From positions 434,001-498,000 of the forward strand of contig JAOTON010001261.1 in the NCBI GenBank assembly GCA_034440635.1: a stretch of 64,000 nt of DNA, read 5' to 3'. Both the position numbers and the translations under genes were made by a program. How positions within the stretch are numbered: the stretch's first letter is position 1; each line of letters starts with the position of its first letter. Below, piece after piece: positions 25,493 through 35,899 of this stretch. Under the pieces are notes generated by a model. That model saw nothing but the letters and a program-made list of their open reading frames with translations, was not told where the DNA came from and searched no databases. This DNA is from Lepas anatifera (lineage: Eukaryota > Arthropoda > Thecostraca > Lepadidae).

Positions 25493-26513
25493 CCCTCGCC
25501 CCACGGGGGGCCATCGATGGCCCCTAAGGTTTTTTTCGAGATAGCAGAAAAACGACGAATCGCAGCACCGCGGTTGAGAGCTCTATCTCTCACCTCATCA
25601 TTTTCCCATCATCCCTCAAACTTTTTACCCCGGGTCACCCAAGGTCAGGTCACCAGGTCAGGTCAACCAAGGTCACCTCACTTCAACTTTGAAGCTCTAT
25701 AAGAGCTACATTTCGAAGTCGATCGATTTGAAACTTGCTACACGTCATGAACCTTCCAGGGTCTACAACGTGTATATCCGGGATTTTTCGATTTCGTGAC
25801 CTGAGGTCAGGTCACGAGGCGACCTCTCCCATTGGAAAAGGATGGGGAAAAGTTGTATCATGATCTAAAAGTCACAAAAATGATTGCAAATACTCAGACT
25901 GCTCAGAACAACGTTTTTGGACACCCTTTCACGGATCCCAGGGGTCATATTTGCCATTTGACATTTCCAAGCTCATCCAAGGTCACCAGGGGTAAAAAAC
26001 AGTATTTTGACAATAACTTTTGACCTAATTAAACTAGAGCGCTGAAACAAACACCATCGTGTTTGTCTCGTCACTGGCTTTCATTTGATAAACGGCAAGG
26101 TTACTTTTTGACCTTTCGTGACCTTAGGTCATATTAGGTCACGAGGTGACCTCTGGAGGTCAAACCACTGAAGGGAGGTATTTATGTTCCACATAGCGGA
26201 AAAAGCTCTGGCAATTTCCCATCAAATGTACTTAACCAGATCTAAATAGCTCTGATGGCATAGGAGTTATGCCCAGTTTTCTTAAGCATTGCATATTTGA
26301 AAGAAAATAGCCTATCCTGACCTTTCTTGACCTCTGGAGGTCAAACAATTGACCTGAGCGCTTAAACATGCAAAGTAATTTCTTACTGACTTCACGCGAG
26401 CGTTCTAGTGCACTTTGCAGATTTGCGCTAACCCCCATATTTTCGGAGTTAGAGGGGGGCCATCGATGCCCCCGTGGGGCGAAGGTGGCGCCAGACCCCC
26501 GGTAGGGCGGGGG
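25493..26513 (+). mobile_element. TTAA-flanked AGGTCA-rich element, complete 1,021-bp copy
   Basis: The best-preserved copy, with TTAA at 25489-25492 and 26514-26517 and ends CCCTCGCCCCACGGGG and GGTAGGGCGGGGG. CCC ends next to TTAA are typical of piggyBac-type elements, although Kolobok elements also use TTAA. The interior is dense in AGGTCA and TGACCT; no transposase is present. Confidence 0.88.
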
Positions 26514-28155
26514 TTAAATGGTCATGGTTTGAGGACATCACCTTGTAGATAATATCAACACTGACGACACAGCACTGTACCTACTGTCCTCTGCATACGG
26601 AAAGTAAAACTTAGTCCTATCCCTGGCATTCCCTACACGTCAAGTCTCTCACAAACCACCACTCTTTAAATTATGTTGATTATTATTTACCTATTTACCG
26701 CCCGCCCACTGCACAACATACCACTGCAGCACCCCCTGCACCCCACGTGCGCCACGCCAGTCACAAAGCCATCATTGTGCGCCATAATATGTTTGCTTTT
26801 CTTTATTTTGTGGTCTGGCTGTAGCCTGAGGGGCTAGATTATTTTCTTAGTTTTTGTAAGTCACGTGACTTTTGAAGTGCTTTTTATCATCATCTTTTGT
26901 GTCATCGGAGGTTAGGTTCGCGTAAGGTCTTTAGTGCGGCATCTGCAGTATTCACTACAGCTTTTTCGGGAGGATGACGCGATCGTTCATTGTTTGCTTT
27001 GTTTTTGATTGGGGAGGTACACAGGGTCGGTTCGACTCGGCTTAATATTTATTTTGAAGCTTAATTTATCACAGGATTGTTCAAAATGCACTGGGGCAGG
27101 AATTGCCACTCAAAATGTCAAATTTTCAAACATTGAGTCAGTGGCGTAGCCAGGATTCGGCCAAGGGGGGGTCCGACTACCGTCGGGGGCCCCCAGGCCG
27201 GGGGCCCTTAGTAGTCGGGGCCCATCTCCTACTCCCCGGAGCGGCGTAATGTGACCCTGTAAAAATGTTCTCTTTTTCGGTGTTCATCGACACCGCAGAG
27301 GAGAGTCACCAGGACTAAGGGGGCTACATGACTCTTTAAAGACGGGTCACTTGACTCGCCAAATAACCATGGAACCCGCCAATTCAGAGTCACTTGACCC
27401 TTCATTTATGTACGATGTGACCCTCCAAAACAGAGTCAGGTGACCTTTTATAGGAGGGTCATATAAAATGCTCTGGAAAGGATAATTTAAATAAATCGCT
27501 TCGAGTACTAGCAGCAAAAGAACACAAACGTTTGGTGTGTTCCGGACGTCATATAACGTCTATTCCGCGGAAAGATCCTGATAAATTCACCACAGTTACT
27601 TTTTTACCCTTGCTATGTTGTAAATGAGCAAATTACCAAAACAATAGGCGCCTGAGATAACTATCGCCTTGGATTGGATTACTCTGTCATTGTTATTTTA
27701 AACCTTTCATACCTATTTTTCTTTTTGGGATTTTTTCTTTTTGGATTATGCTCATCAATGTGTGTCATTTTCCTTGCTTTTCTGGTTTCCTACGAAAATT
27801 TTTGAAAGTTTGTTATTTCAGAATATGTAGGACGGTAGTTATTGGGACTAAGCTAATAGATTGAAAACCAGCTGAAGTTCCAAATTCCTGTTCGATTTGC
27901 TATTATGGATGCTAAAATTAGATTAATTTTTGCCTTTCCTTCAGTAATGGTGCCTGATCGACATGTTTCACTTTGTATATTTTGGTACGCAATGGGAAAA
28001 TATAAATTTTTCCGAGGCATATGATTTTCAAAAATCTTCTTTGAGCCTAGGATCTCAAGCGATATCTCTGGATTGTATTCTAAAATCTAAAAGAAATGGA
28101 AAAGAAAAAGGACGCTCAATAAAAGGATATATGAGTGTGCTCCAGATGCTATATA

Positions 28156-28536
28156 CAGTGGCGGATCCAACGGGGGGCAAAAAAGGCATTTGCCCCCAAA
28201 CGGAAAAGCTCGGGGCAAAACTATGGTTTTGTCTCCTCCCAAAGCGATCGACCTCCTCTTTTCCCCGACTGATTTTTAGTTTATAAGCAAGATTTTGGTA
28301 CTTCAACTATCAACTTCAAACAGAACCAGTTAAGTTCAGGGTAAATATTGGGGCTTTGATAGGAAAAAAGTATCTCGAGCCCACATTTCTCACCCTGTTC
28401 TTTTTTGCCTTTCGCCTCTTATACCTAAAATTTTCCGACAGATCATATTTTAGCGCAATTTTTCACTGCGTGACGTTTTTTTTTGCTTTTCGACATTGGT
28501 CTGCCCTCCCAAACCGACCGGCTAGATCCGCCACTG
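28156..28536 (+). mobile_element. hAT-like MITE nested in the 4.4-kb element
   Basis: The 381-bp insertion has CAGTGGCGGATCC ends and a perfect 8-bp duplication, GCTATATA (28148-28155 and 28537-28544). Its position dates it as younger than the element it interrupts. Confidence 0.93.
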
Positions 28537-28769
28537 GCTATATAAAGCCTATTCCATGGACGGTCCTACTGATGAAACCGCTCACTTACTCCTCCTAGCC
28601 ATTGGTTGGAGATCCCGGGGGCTTGGGGAGGTGAGTACTTCCTTGGACTTTAGGTCTCTGATAGGCTTTGTTCAGGGCTTGTATTGCTATGTCAGTGTTA
28701 AGCCATCCAGGACCATTACCCACCGCCCCCGCCCCTGACCCCTGGGGTGGGGTCGGGGGCTGGCAATGA

Positions 28770-31498
28770 CTTCCGACAGCCCTCTGAGACTAACTCTGGG
28801 GCGCCCCTGAGACTAACACTCGAGGAGGGAGGCGTGGAAGCACCCCTGAGTATTTGGCACGGCACTCCTGAGACTGCCTCTCGGAAGCCCAGATTAGCCC
28901 TCAGAGGCCTAAGGCTAACTCGGGGCCGTGAGACCAAAATTCGGGAGCACCTCTGAGAATTACTCTTAAAGCCCCAAAATTAGCTCTTGGATGGACCGGA
29001 GACTAGCTCCCGGGAGAACTCTGAGACTAACTTTTAGGTGCTCCCTGAGATTGACTCTCGGGGCCTCTTATGCAACAACTAGGGGGGCACAGCCTCAGGC
29101 TAAATCTCGAGGGTTCCCAAGATTACCCCTCGGGGGTCTCCTGAGATCAGCACTCTGCGGATCAAATGAGACTAACTCTCGGACCCCTAGATTAACTCTC
29201 GGGGTCACCTGAAAGTAAATATTGACTCCTGAGAGAGACGCCCGTAAGACTATGGGACCGAATATCGGGGGTCCTCTAAGACTGACTTTCGGGGTCCCCT
29301 TGACCGACTCTTGGGGTTCTCTGAGACTGACTCTCATGGAGCCAGCCCCTGAAATAGACTGTCGCGGGGCTCTGAGAACCACTCTCTGGGGGACCCTGGG
29401 ACGAGTTCGGCCCCTGAGACCGACTCTCGGGGCCCCTGAGACCGACTTTCGGGATCCCCTGAGACTAACTCTCAGGGACCCCTGAAATCTACTTTTGGGG
29501 GTCTTGAGACTGACCCTCAGGGCGGGGCCCTGAGGCCGACTCGGGACGCTCTGAGAACGTTCTTCAGGGGCTTCTGAGACTGATTCTGGGGGCCCCGTGA
29601 TCAGAGAATGCTTTGCAGTGGTTCAGATTGGCCCCCAAAGGGGGTCCTCGGACTCCTAGAACCCCTTGGCTACGCCACTGCATCCACACATTCGGGGGCC
29701 CGCCGAGATCAGCACTTGGAGGCCCCTGAAATCATTGCTTCCCCCGATACCAATACTCCGGAGCCCCTGGATACTGATGCGCGGGGCTCCTAAGACCAAG
29801 CTCGGGGTTCCACTTAGATCAGGTTCGGGGGCACCCTTAGGCCCATGCTTGCGCTTTTCTCAGGAGTAACTCGACACCGTTGTTCGGGGGCCCAGATCAA
29901 CATTCGGAGGCCCCCGAGACTAATGCTCGGTACTCTGGAGCCCCTCGATACCAATGCTCGGGGACCCTGAACCCAAGCCTGGGCCCCTGAGACCAAACTC
30001 TGGGTCCCATGGGGCCAATTCTCGTGCCTCGCTCATAAGTCCCCTCGATATCGATAGTCGGGGAGCACCCCGAGATCAACATTGTCCCCCCACTTCCCGA
30101 GATCAATGTTCGCTGCTCCGGAGCCAACGATACCAATGCTCGGGTGATCCCTGAGACCAGCTCTTGGGCCCCTAAGACCAAGATCGAAAGGCCCGTGAGA
30201 CCAAGCTCGGGGCCCCCTGAGACCAAGCTCGGAAGGCCCGTGAGACCAAGCTCGGGGCCCCTGAGACCAAGCTTGGGGGACTTGAGACCAAGCTCAAGGA
30301 GCCCCCTGAGACCAAGCTCAGGGCTCCCCTGGTACGAAACTCGGAGGGCCCCGTGACACCAAGCTCGGGGCCCCCTGAGACCAAGATCGAAAGGCCCGTG
30401 AGACTAAGGCTCGGGGGGCCCTGAGACCAAGCTCGGGGGCCCTTGAGATCAATATTCGGTACTCTGGAGCCCTCACTACCGATGATCGGGGGCCCCTGAG
30501 ACCAAGCTCGGAAGGTCCGTGAGACGAAGCTCGGGGCCCTGAGACCAAACTCGGAGGGCCCCCTGAGACCAAGATAGAAAGGCCCTGAGACTAAGCTCGG
30601 GAGGTCCCTGAGACCAAGCTAGGGGGCCGCCTGAGACCAAGATCGAAAGGTCCGTGAGACTAAAGCTCGGGGGCCCCTGAGACCAAGCTCGGGGGCCTCT
30701 GAGACCAAGATCGAAATGCCCGTGAGATTAGGCTCGGGGGCCTCTGAGACCGAGCTCAGGGGGCCCCCGAGATCCATGTTTGGTACTCTGGAGCCCCTGA
30801 TACCGATGATCGGGGGCCCCTGAGACCAGGCTTGGGAAGCCCGTGAGACCAATCTCGGGGGCCCCTGAGACCAAGCTCGGGGGCCCCTGAGACCAAGCTT
30901 GGGGGCCCCTGAGACCAAGTTCGGAGGTCCCTTGAGACCGAGCTCGGGGCCCCCTGAGACCAAGCTCAGGAGGCCCGTGAGACCAAGCTCGGGGGGCCCT
31001 CTTGAGACCAAGATCGGGGGCCCCTGAGACCAAGATCGGGGGCCCCTGAGACCAAGTTCGGAGGTCCATTGAGACCAAGCTCGGGGGCCCCTGAGACAAA
31101 GCTCGGGGCTCCCTGAGACCAAGTTCAGAGCCCCGAGATCAATGTTCGGTACTCTGGAGCCCTCAATACCGATGATCGGGGGCCCTGAGACCAAACTCGG
31201 AAAGCCCGTGAGACCAAGCTCGGGGCCCCTGAGACCAAGCTCGGGGGCCCCTGAGACCAAGTTCGGAGGTCCCTTGAGACCAAGCTTGGGCGCTCCTGAG
31301 ACCAAGCTCGGGGGCCCCTGAGACCGAGCTCGGAGGGCCCACTGAGACCAAGATCAGGGGCCCGTAAGACCAAGCTTGGGGGCCCTCTGAGACCAAGCTC
31401 GGAGGTCTCCTGAGACAAACCTCGGGGAGGCCTGGGATCGAGCTCGGAGGGCCCCCTGAGACCAAGCTCAGGGGCCCCTGAGACCAATGCTCGTGTTT
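28770..31498. repeat. GC-rich 22-bp satellite (GAGACCAAGCTCGGGGGCCCCT-type units)
   Basis: About 2.7 kb of head-to-tail units of about 22 bp, each containing CCTGAGACCAAGCTCGGGG or variants. The left third (28770-29600) has a diverged version with CTGAGACTAACTCTCGG. Because 22 is not a multiple of 3 and the unit lacks stops on the minus strand, long artificial frames (LVSGAPELGLRGP...) appear there. Confidence 0.92.
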
Positions 31499-31860
31499 TC
31501 CAGTGCATAAGGTCAGCCCAGGGGGGTCCGCGGACCCCAAGGACCCCCTGGCTACCCACTGCATTGAGTCCTGTTCTTTGTGTTTGAAACCTCGCTTATT
31601 GCCGCAATTATGACTATGCATGCAGGATATACCTTCAAAATGAAAAGCCCCAGGCCCTTCAACTCACTCACATGTTGGCATTTAGCACCTTACTTCATTC
31701 GTATCTAGACATAATTTATTTCATGAAGTAATGCATTGCAATTGAAATTTTATCGAAAGAAACGTGTAGTTATTAAATAGCCGATCCCATGAATAAATGT
31801 ACTGGAATGTGTGAACTATGGAAGGAAATGGGCATTTTTGTGTACATATTTGTCCACCAT

Positions 31861-32045
31861 TCTGAGTCAGAGTCGTCTCTGACTCAATGTTTATTTGAAT
31901 CAGAGTTGAGTCGACTCACTTCTGGATTTGGGTTAAGTCGAGTCAGATCACCATTAACACATCGAGTCGAGTCAGAATCAGAGTCAGCCTTTAAGCCGTG
32001 AGTCAGAGTTGAGTCGACTAAAAAAATGAATCATCAACAAGTCTG
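31861..32045. repeat. GAGTCGACTC-rich repeat, copy 2
   Basis: It aligns with 24777-24985 through GAGTTGAGTCGACTCACTT, GTCGAGTCAGAATCAGAGTC and a final AGTTGAGTCGACT, followed by AACAAGTCTGCCTGGTAC. Confidence 0.8.
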
Positions 32046-32325
32046 CCTGGTACAAGTGGTACCACCACCAGCTGACGAATTGGGGTAAGGGGTGAGTTCT
32101 ATTAGCTGCAAAACAAGGTTTTTCCAAACACAGGCCCATGCAATGGTGCTTACGCTCAGGCTTCAATGTTGCGCTCATACTTGGTTTGTGCGAACCAAAC
32201 CTAAGTATGACAGATATGTAGCAAACATGTTCTTATTGGTTGCGTCATTAGAACTTCTTGTGAAGCCCTTTTAACACCTAGGCGAATCGGTGAATGGGAA
32301 TGACATGATAAGTGGAGTATGCCTA

Positions 32326-32502
32326 CGGTGCAAAAGGTTTTCTCCACTGGGTGAAAAGTTCGTTTCGGAGCGCTTACGGTTTATTTTGCGAACCTTCGCC
32401 GGCGAAATCGTTGTTCCAACAAACCGAAAACGCTCTGATTAATAAACCAAAAGCGCTCCAAAACGAAGTTGTCACCGAGTGAAGAAAACCCTTTCACCGT
32501 GA
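32326..32502. mobile_element. Small TA-flanked inverted-repeat MITE
   Basis: Arms of about 60 bp (CGGTGCAAAAGGTTTTC on the left, matched in inverted form on the right) surround about 50 bp of centre and are flanked by TA, as in Tc1/mariner-type MITEs. It ends 72 bp before the exon B acceptor. Confidence 0.7.
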
Positions 32503-32574
32503 TAAATTAATGTCAAATAGAGTTTCAGCCATTTTTCACTCATGGGCTGAATCGACTTCCGACCCTTTTCACAG

Positions 32575-32717
32575 GTCGAAACAGTTGATCAAAGAAGCCA
32601 TCATGGACAACGACTTTTTGAAGAAGTTGGACTCGTCTCAGCTGCGCGAGATAGTCGAGTCCATGTACCCCAAACAGTACGCCAGGGGCACGCACCTCAT
32701 CAGGGAGGGAGAAGTCG
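32575..32717 (+). CDS. PRKG1: PKG exon B: start of cyclic-nucleotide-binding domain A
   Basis: This exon encodes the helical entry and first strands of the high-affinity cGMP site. Visible blocks are SKQLIKEAIMDNDF, the helix SQLREIVESMYP, and THLIREGEVG, the family's strand-and-turn before the beta barrel. The acceptor is ttttcacag, and the first base completes an Arg codon begun in exon A. The donor is g|gtaagt, phase 1, and the split Gly continues into the next exon as EVG-SHLFV. An ATG at 32510 is in frame upstream but lies in the intron and is not needed. A small TA-flanked inverted-repeat element ends about 70 bp upstream, and a tiny TTAA-flanked element lies about 90 bp downstream. Confidence 0.95.
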
Positions 32718-32806
32718 GTAAGTGGGGCACGCGCCCGTGGTGGTGGCCTCGCAGGACATGCGACGATTACCAGCGTTTCTTCTCAAATTTAACTGCGGAC
32801 CATAAA

Positions 32807-32888
32807 CCTTCGCCCCGGTGAGGGGTGTTTGAACATTCCCCTTCCCCCACTAAGGTAAAGGTGGCTCTGAGGCCCATCGGGGCGGGTG
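32807..32888 (+). mobile_element. 82-bp deletion derivative of the TTAA family
   Basis: Only the two ends remain (CCTTCGCCCCGG and CGGGGCGGGTG), with TTAA on the right and TAAA on the left. It lies in the short intron between PKG exons B and C. Confidence 0.7.
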
Positions 32889-33368
32889 TTAAGGGAAAAA
32901 GGCAATCGTAAGCCTTAAAGTCGCACAATTTGATAATTGAAAGGGTGTTCTTGTTTTGTATTCGCTGTGTGCCCGGTTTTGCGCAGTTCGCTTCGTTGGC
33001 TTACCCTTATAACCGTCTTGTCAAGCTAGGAAAAGTTTATAGTCATTTAAGAATGAAGGTGAAGTCATTAGATTTTCCTTGAATTTTAAGCTTTGATTCC
33101 GTTTTTTAACTTGCTTTTAAACATTACGTGCCTCCCAAAGTTTTCAAAGTTGTGTTAGCCTTACTGAACTCAAAGTCGGTTACAACCAGTGACCTCATAA
33201 CCTATCTCAGCGACGTAATTAGACGGGTGTTTCAAAAGAGATCGAGACTCGTAAAATATGTTTGTTTTGTTGATGAAGAAATGTGTTATAACATTAATAA
33301 TCGCATTTCACAGCGTGATTGCATTAAACTGACGGGAATTATTTAACGGAATTTATTTATTCCGACAG

Positions 33369-33506
33369 GTAGCCACCTGTTCGTGTCAGCTGAAGGTCAA
33401 ATGGAGGTTATTAAGGATGGTCAGGTGCTGGGTCAAATGGGCCCTGGCAAGGCATTTGGCGAGTTGGCAATCCTCTACAACTGTACCAGAACTGCATCCG
33501 TCAAAG
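33369..33506 (+). CDS. PRKG1: PKG exon C: CNB-A phosphate-binding cassette
   Basis: The exon completes the beta barrel of cGMP site A and contains its phosphate-binding cassette, [17 protein letters not shown]. In this family the Glu and Arg contact the cyclic phosphate and ribose, and the following Thr favours cGMP over cAMP; all are present. The acceptor is tccgacag and the donor is aaag|gtaagg, with phase 1 at both ends (Gly split in, Ala split out). The last 31 bases of the exon and 21 bases of the following intron form the unit of a 52-bp tandem array directly downstream, so the true donor is followed by several look-alike donors. I take the first as authentic because it gives the correct phase to the next exon. 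Confidence 0.96.
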
Positions 33507-33876
33507 GTAAGGCGACTGGCAACCGGGTACAATTGTATCAGAACTACATCCGTCAAAGGTGAGGCGACTGGCAACCCGGCACAATTGTACCAGAACTGCA
33601 TCCATCAAAGGTGAGGTGATTGGCAACACATTACAATTGTACCAGAACTGAATCCATCAAAGGTGAGGTGACTGACAACCCGGTACAATTGTACCAGAAC
33701 TGCATCCGTCAAAGATGAGGCTATTGGCAACCCGGTACCGGTACAATTGTACCAGAACTGTATCCGTCAAAGGTAAGGTGATTGGCAACACGGTACAATT
33801 GTACCAGAACTACATCCGTCAAAGGTGAGGTGACAGGCAACCCGGTACAATTGTACCAGAACTGCATCCGTCAAAG
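33507..33876 (+). repeat. 52-bp minisatellite derived from the exon C 5' splice site
   Basis: Seven tandem units follow the real exon C donor, with spacing 52, 52, 52, 52, 58, 52 and 52 bp. Each unit is 21 bp of intron start followed by the last 31 bp of exon C (encoding [10 protein letters not shown]). GT donors recur at 33559, 33611, 33663, 33773, 33825 and 33877; the one at 33715 has mutated to AT. The exon-derived part of each unit has no stop in the exon frame, but no unit has an acceptor. A degenerate tail runs to about 33,935. Confidence 0.95.
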
Positions 33877-33939
33877 GTGCGGCGACTGGCAAACCAGTAC
33901 GCTGTACCAGAAGTGTACCAGAACATCAAAGGGAACCGC

Positions 33940-35708
33940 GTACCGATTGGATGGAACCACGCCGTCACTTCTGCCAAGTTCAGTTCCGCTCGGTACGCGT
34001 TTGGGGGCGCGTCATAGAAACATGATTGTGCTTGTGGTACCTCAGACCTATACTGGGCGTAGAAATGGACATCCAGCCCAAATCCCGTGGTGGGTTGGAT
34101 TGCCTTGACTTAATAACTTGGTTAGTCTTGGATTCATCGTTTCCGTTTTTATAGATTTAACCGTACCTATTCTTTTTATACCTTGACTTTCGATGGGTGA
34201 TTTCGTTAAGCAAAGGAACCGACCTGTATTTGTCGGAGATATTTCGGATAGGAATGAGATTGGATCCGAATTATACTCATTTTTTTGTACCCACCTTTTA
34301 TACCCTTCACAAATACCTATGCCGTGCTATTGACGTGGTAGGTGTGCATTGAAAATCTGATATTGAACCATACAGATGTTTTTGTGTAGCCATTTCTTTG
34401 ACGTAAATGACGGAGAAAAGAACTATTTTGAACATGTGGTATTGCTAGCGTTATTGCTACGTTTTTTTTATGAAACCGTCGTTCCATGTGAAGGGAACAC
34501 TAGCAAGGGAGGTATCTCATTGTGCTCGAGTTACTCGATATATGACGTTGAGGTGCACATGACCACATTAAAAGACCAGAAGCACATTTTGAACAGAAAA
34601 GAAAAACGTAAGTTTGCGAACTCTCTGGAACATGGTGAAAAACATGAAGTGATTTTGATGTTTCGCCGCGCCATCAACTCAGACAAATGCCGTCACCATT
34701 ACAAAGACGCCAAAACAGGCAGTTTCAAAAGGCTAAGATGGGAGGAATTGAAATAACAAATAGCAAAAGCAAATCTTGTCTCCAACGTGCGTCAACATTT
34801 GTCCCATTTGTATTACAATGTAATCGCTGTCCCTGATAGAAACAGGGCGCGAGGCAGCTAACGGAGAAGGAGACACCAGACAATAGAATAAGAAGTCCGT
34901 TGTGCAGAATTCAGGATTACTTTACACAAATACGTAAGGTCAGCCCATTGAAGGAATCTCTTCCCAGAGTGACGTCACACAGGTATTTGGCAGCGATATG
35001 GTTGCAGTGGCTAAGGCATGACTGTTATGGAGGTTTTAGAGCTAGCTTTAGACGCACATTTGTTTACTAATTGGAATTAAATCCTCTTGAGAGGACAGAG
35101 TTTGGAAAACAATTCAATGTAAAATGATGATATGCCCTCTAAGGTAAACTGGACATCTCGAAGACCTTTAAGGTTGATCAATTTTAACGTGACTCTATGG
35201 GTGAAGGAAAATTGTGTAACCAGTGTGACGTCATAGTAAAGGCGGCTCAGGATTTTTGGTTGGGGACAGTGCAGTTCTAACGTGATTTTCAGGCTGCATT
35301 GCAATACTATAGATCGAAATTGGTCAAGCAGCGTCAAGCATTACATTAAACTCATTGGCAACTTTACTAAGATTGTTGGTGTACAATGGAAATGACGCGT
35401 ATCGCACAGTTTTATATCATTCAAACTTTTCTATTCACTGATGAACGAGATTGGAAGCTGCCTGGTTGTACCGGACATCTTTACTGTGGGTTTTTTCTCC
35501 CCATTACAGCATATTCTCGATTTACCGTAGTATTAATAACAAATTCATACCATAAATCTGCAGGTTTCTATCGAATTCTCCTCTAATAGGATATGATAAC
35601 TATTGCTCGTTGTCCAGCACCGATATAAATTCCGGTTGCTGTAAATTTGTGTCTAGCAGTGTTCGCAACTTTGGACCTCCCCTGAGCTCTGAAAAACACA
35701 GTTCAATT
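33940..35708. other. PKG intron between exons C and D; one unassigned frame
   Basis: A 126-codon frame at 34376-34756 contains NRKEKRKFANSLEHGEKHE but matches no family I know and lacks other support. The dispersed repeat at 34970 follows. Confidence 0.4.
34970..35260 (+). repeat. Dispersed repeat, copy 2 (GTGACGTCA...CTAGCTTT)
   Basis: Partner of 2600-2850. A second GTGTGACGTCATAG lies near the right end, so the unit may be bounded by CCAGTGTGACGTCA-like ends. It lies in the intron between exons C and D. Confidence 0.65.
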
Positions 35709-35716
35709 TCTGACCC

Positions 35717-35877
35717 CAGTGGAGCATAGATAGGGGTAGAAAAGCTCAAGCTCCCTGCGCCGAAATGTCAGAGTGGCAATAGTTCATGCATAGTCGAAGG
35801 CTTTCCAGATAATAACGGCGGAGGCCCGAGCCCCTAGACCTCCTCCCCTCCGAGATGTTGTCCTGGATCTGCCACTG
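35717..35877 (+). mobile_element. hAT-like MITE abutting the exon D splice acceptor
   Basis: A 161-bp member of the same family with a perfect 8-bp duplication, TCTGACCC (35709-35716 and 35878-35885). It ends 22 bases before PKG exon D. The right duplication contains CTGAC, a branch-point-like motif. Confidence 0.9.
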
Positions 35878-35899
35878 TCTGACCCCCTTCGTCCAACAG

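Larger units (their letters stand above)
27139..31561 (+). mobile_element. Large hAT-like non-autonomous element, 4.4 kb, 8-bp TSD
   Basis: The element starts CAGTGGCGTAGCCAGG and ends with the inverted version, one base shorter. CATTGAGT is duplicated exactly at 27131-27138 and 31562-31569. It has no transposase frame. The left third holds degenerate GAGTCA/TGACCC repeats, then a nested MITE (28156-28536), then a long GC-rich satellite. A second right-end-like sequence, TTGGCTACGCCACTG, lies inside at about 29,667-29,682, suggesting a composite or tandem origin. Confidence 0.85.

Noticed and set aside
30619..31621. Minus-strand frames up to 228 codons (LVSGAPELGLRGP repeats)
   Set aside because: The 22-bp satellite has no stop in any minus-strand frame, so open frames are expected by composition; no Pfam-like character.
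33507..33935. CRISPR-like array
   Set aside because: Units are contiguous with no variable spacers, derive from the adjacent exon, and the genome is eukaryotic.
34376..34756. 126-codon frame as a gene
   Set aside because: No recognisable domain, no splice support, low-complexity Lys/Glu-rich end; kept only as an unassigned frame in the intron description.
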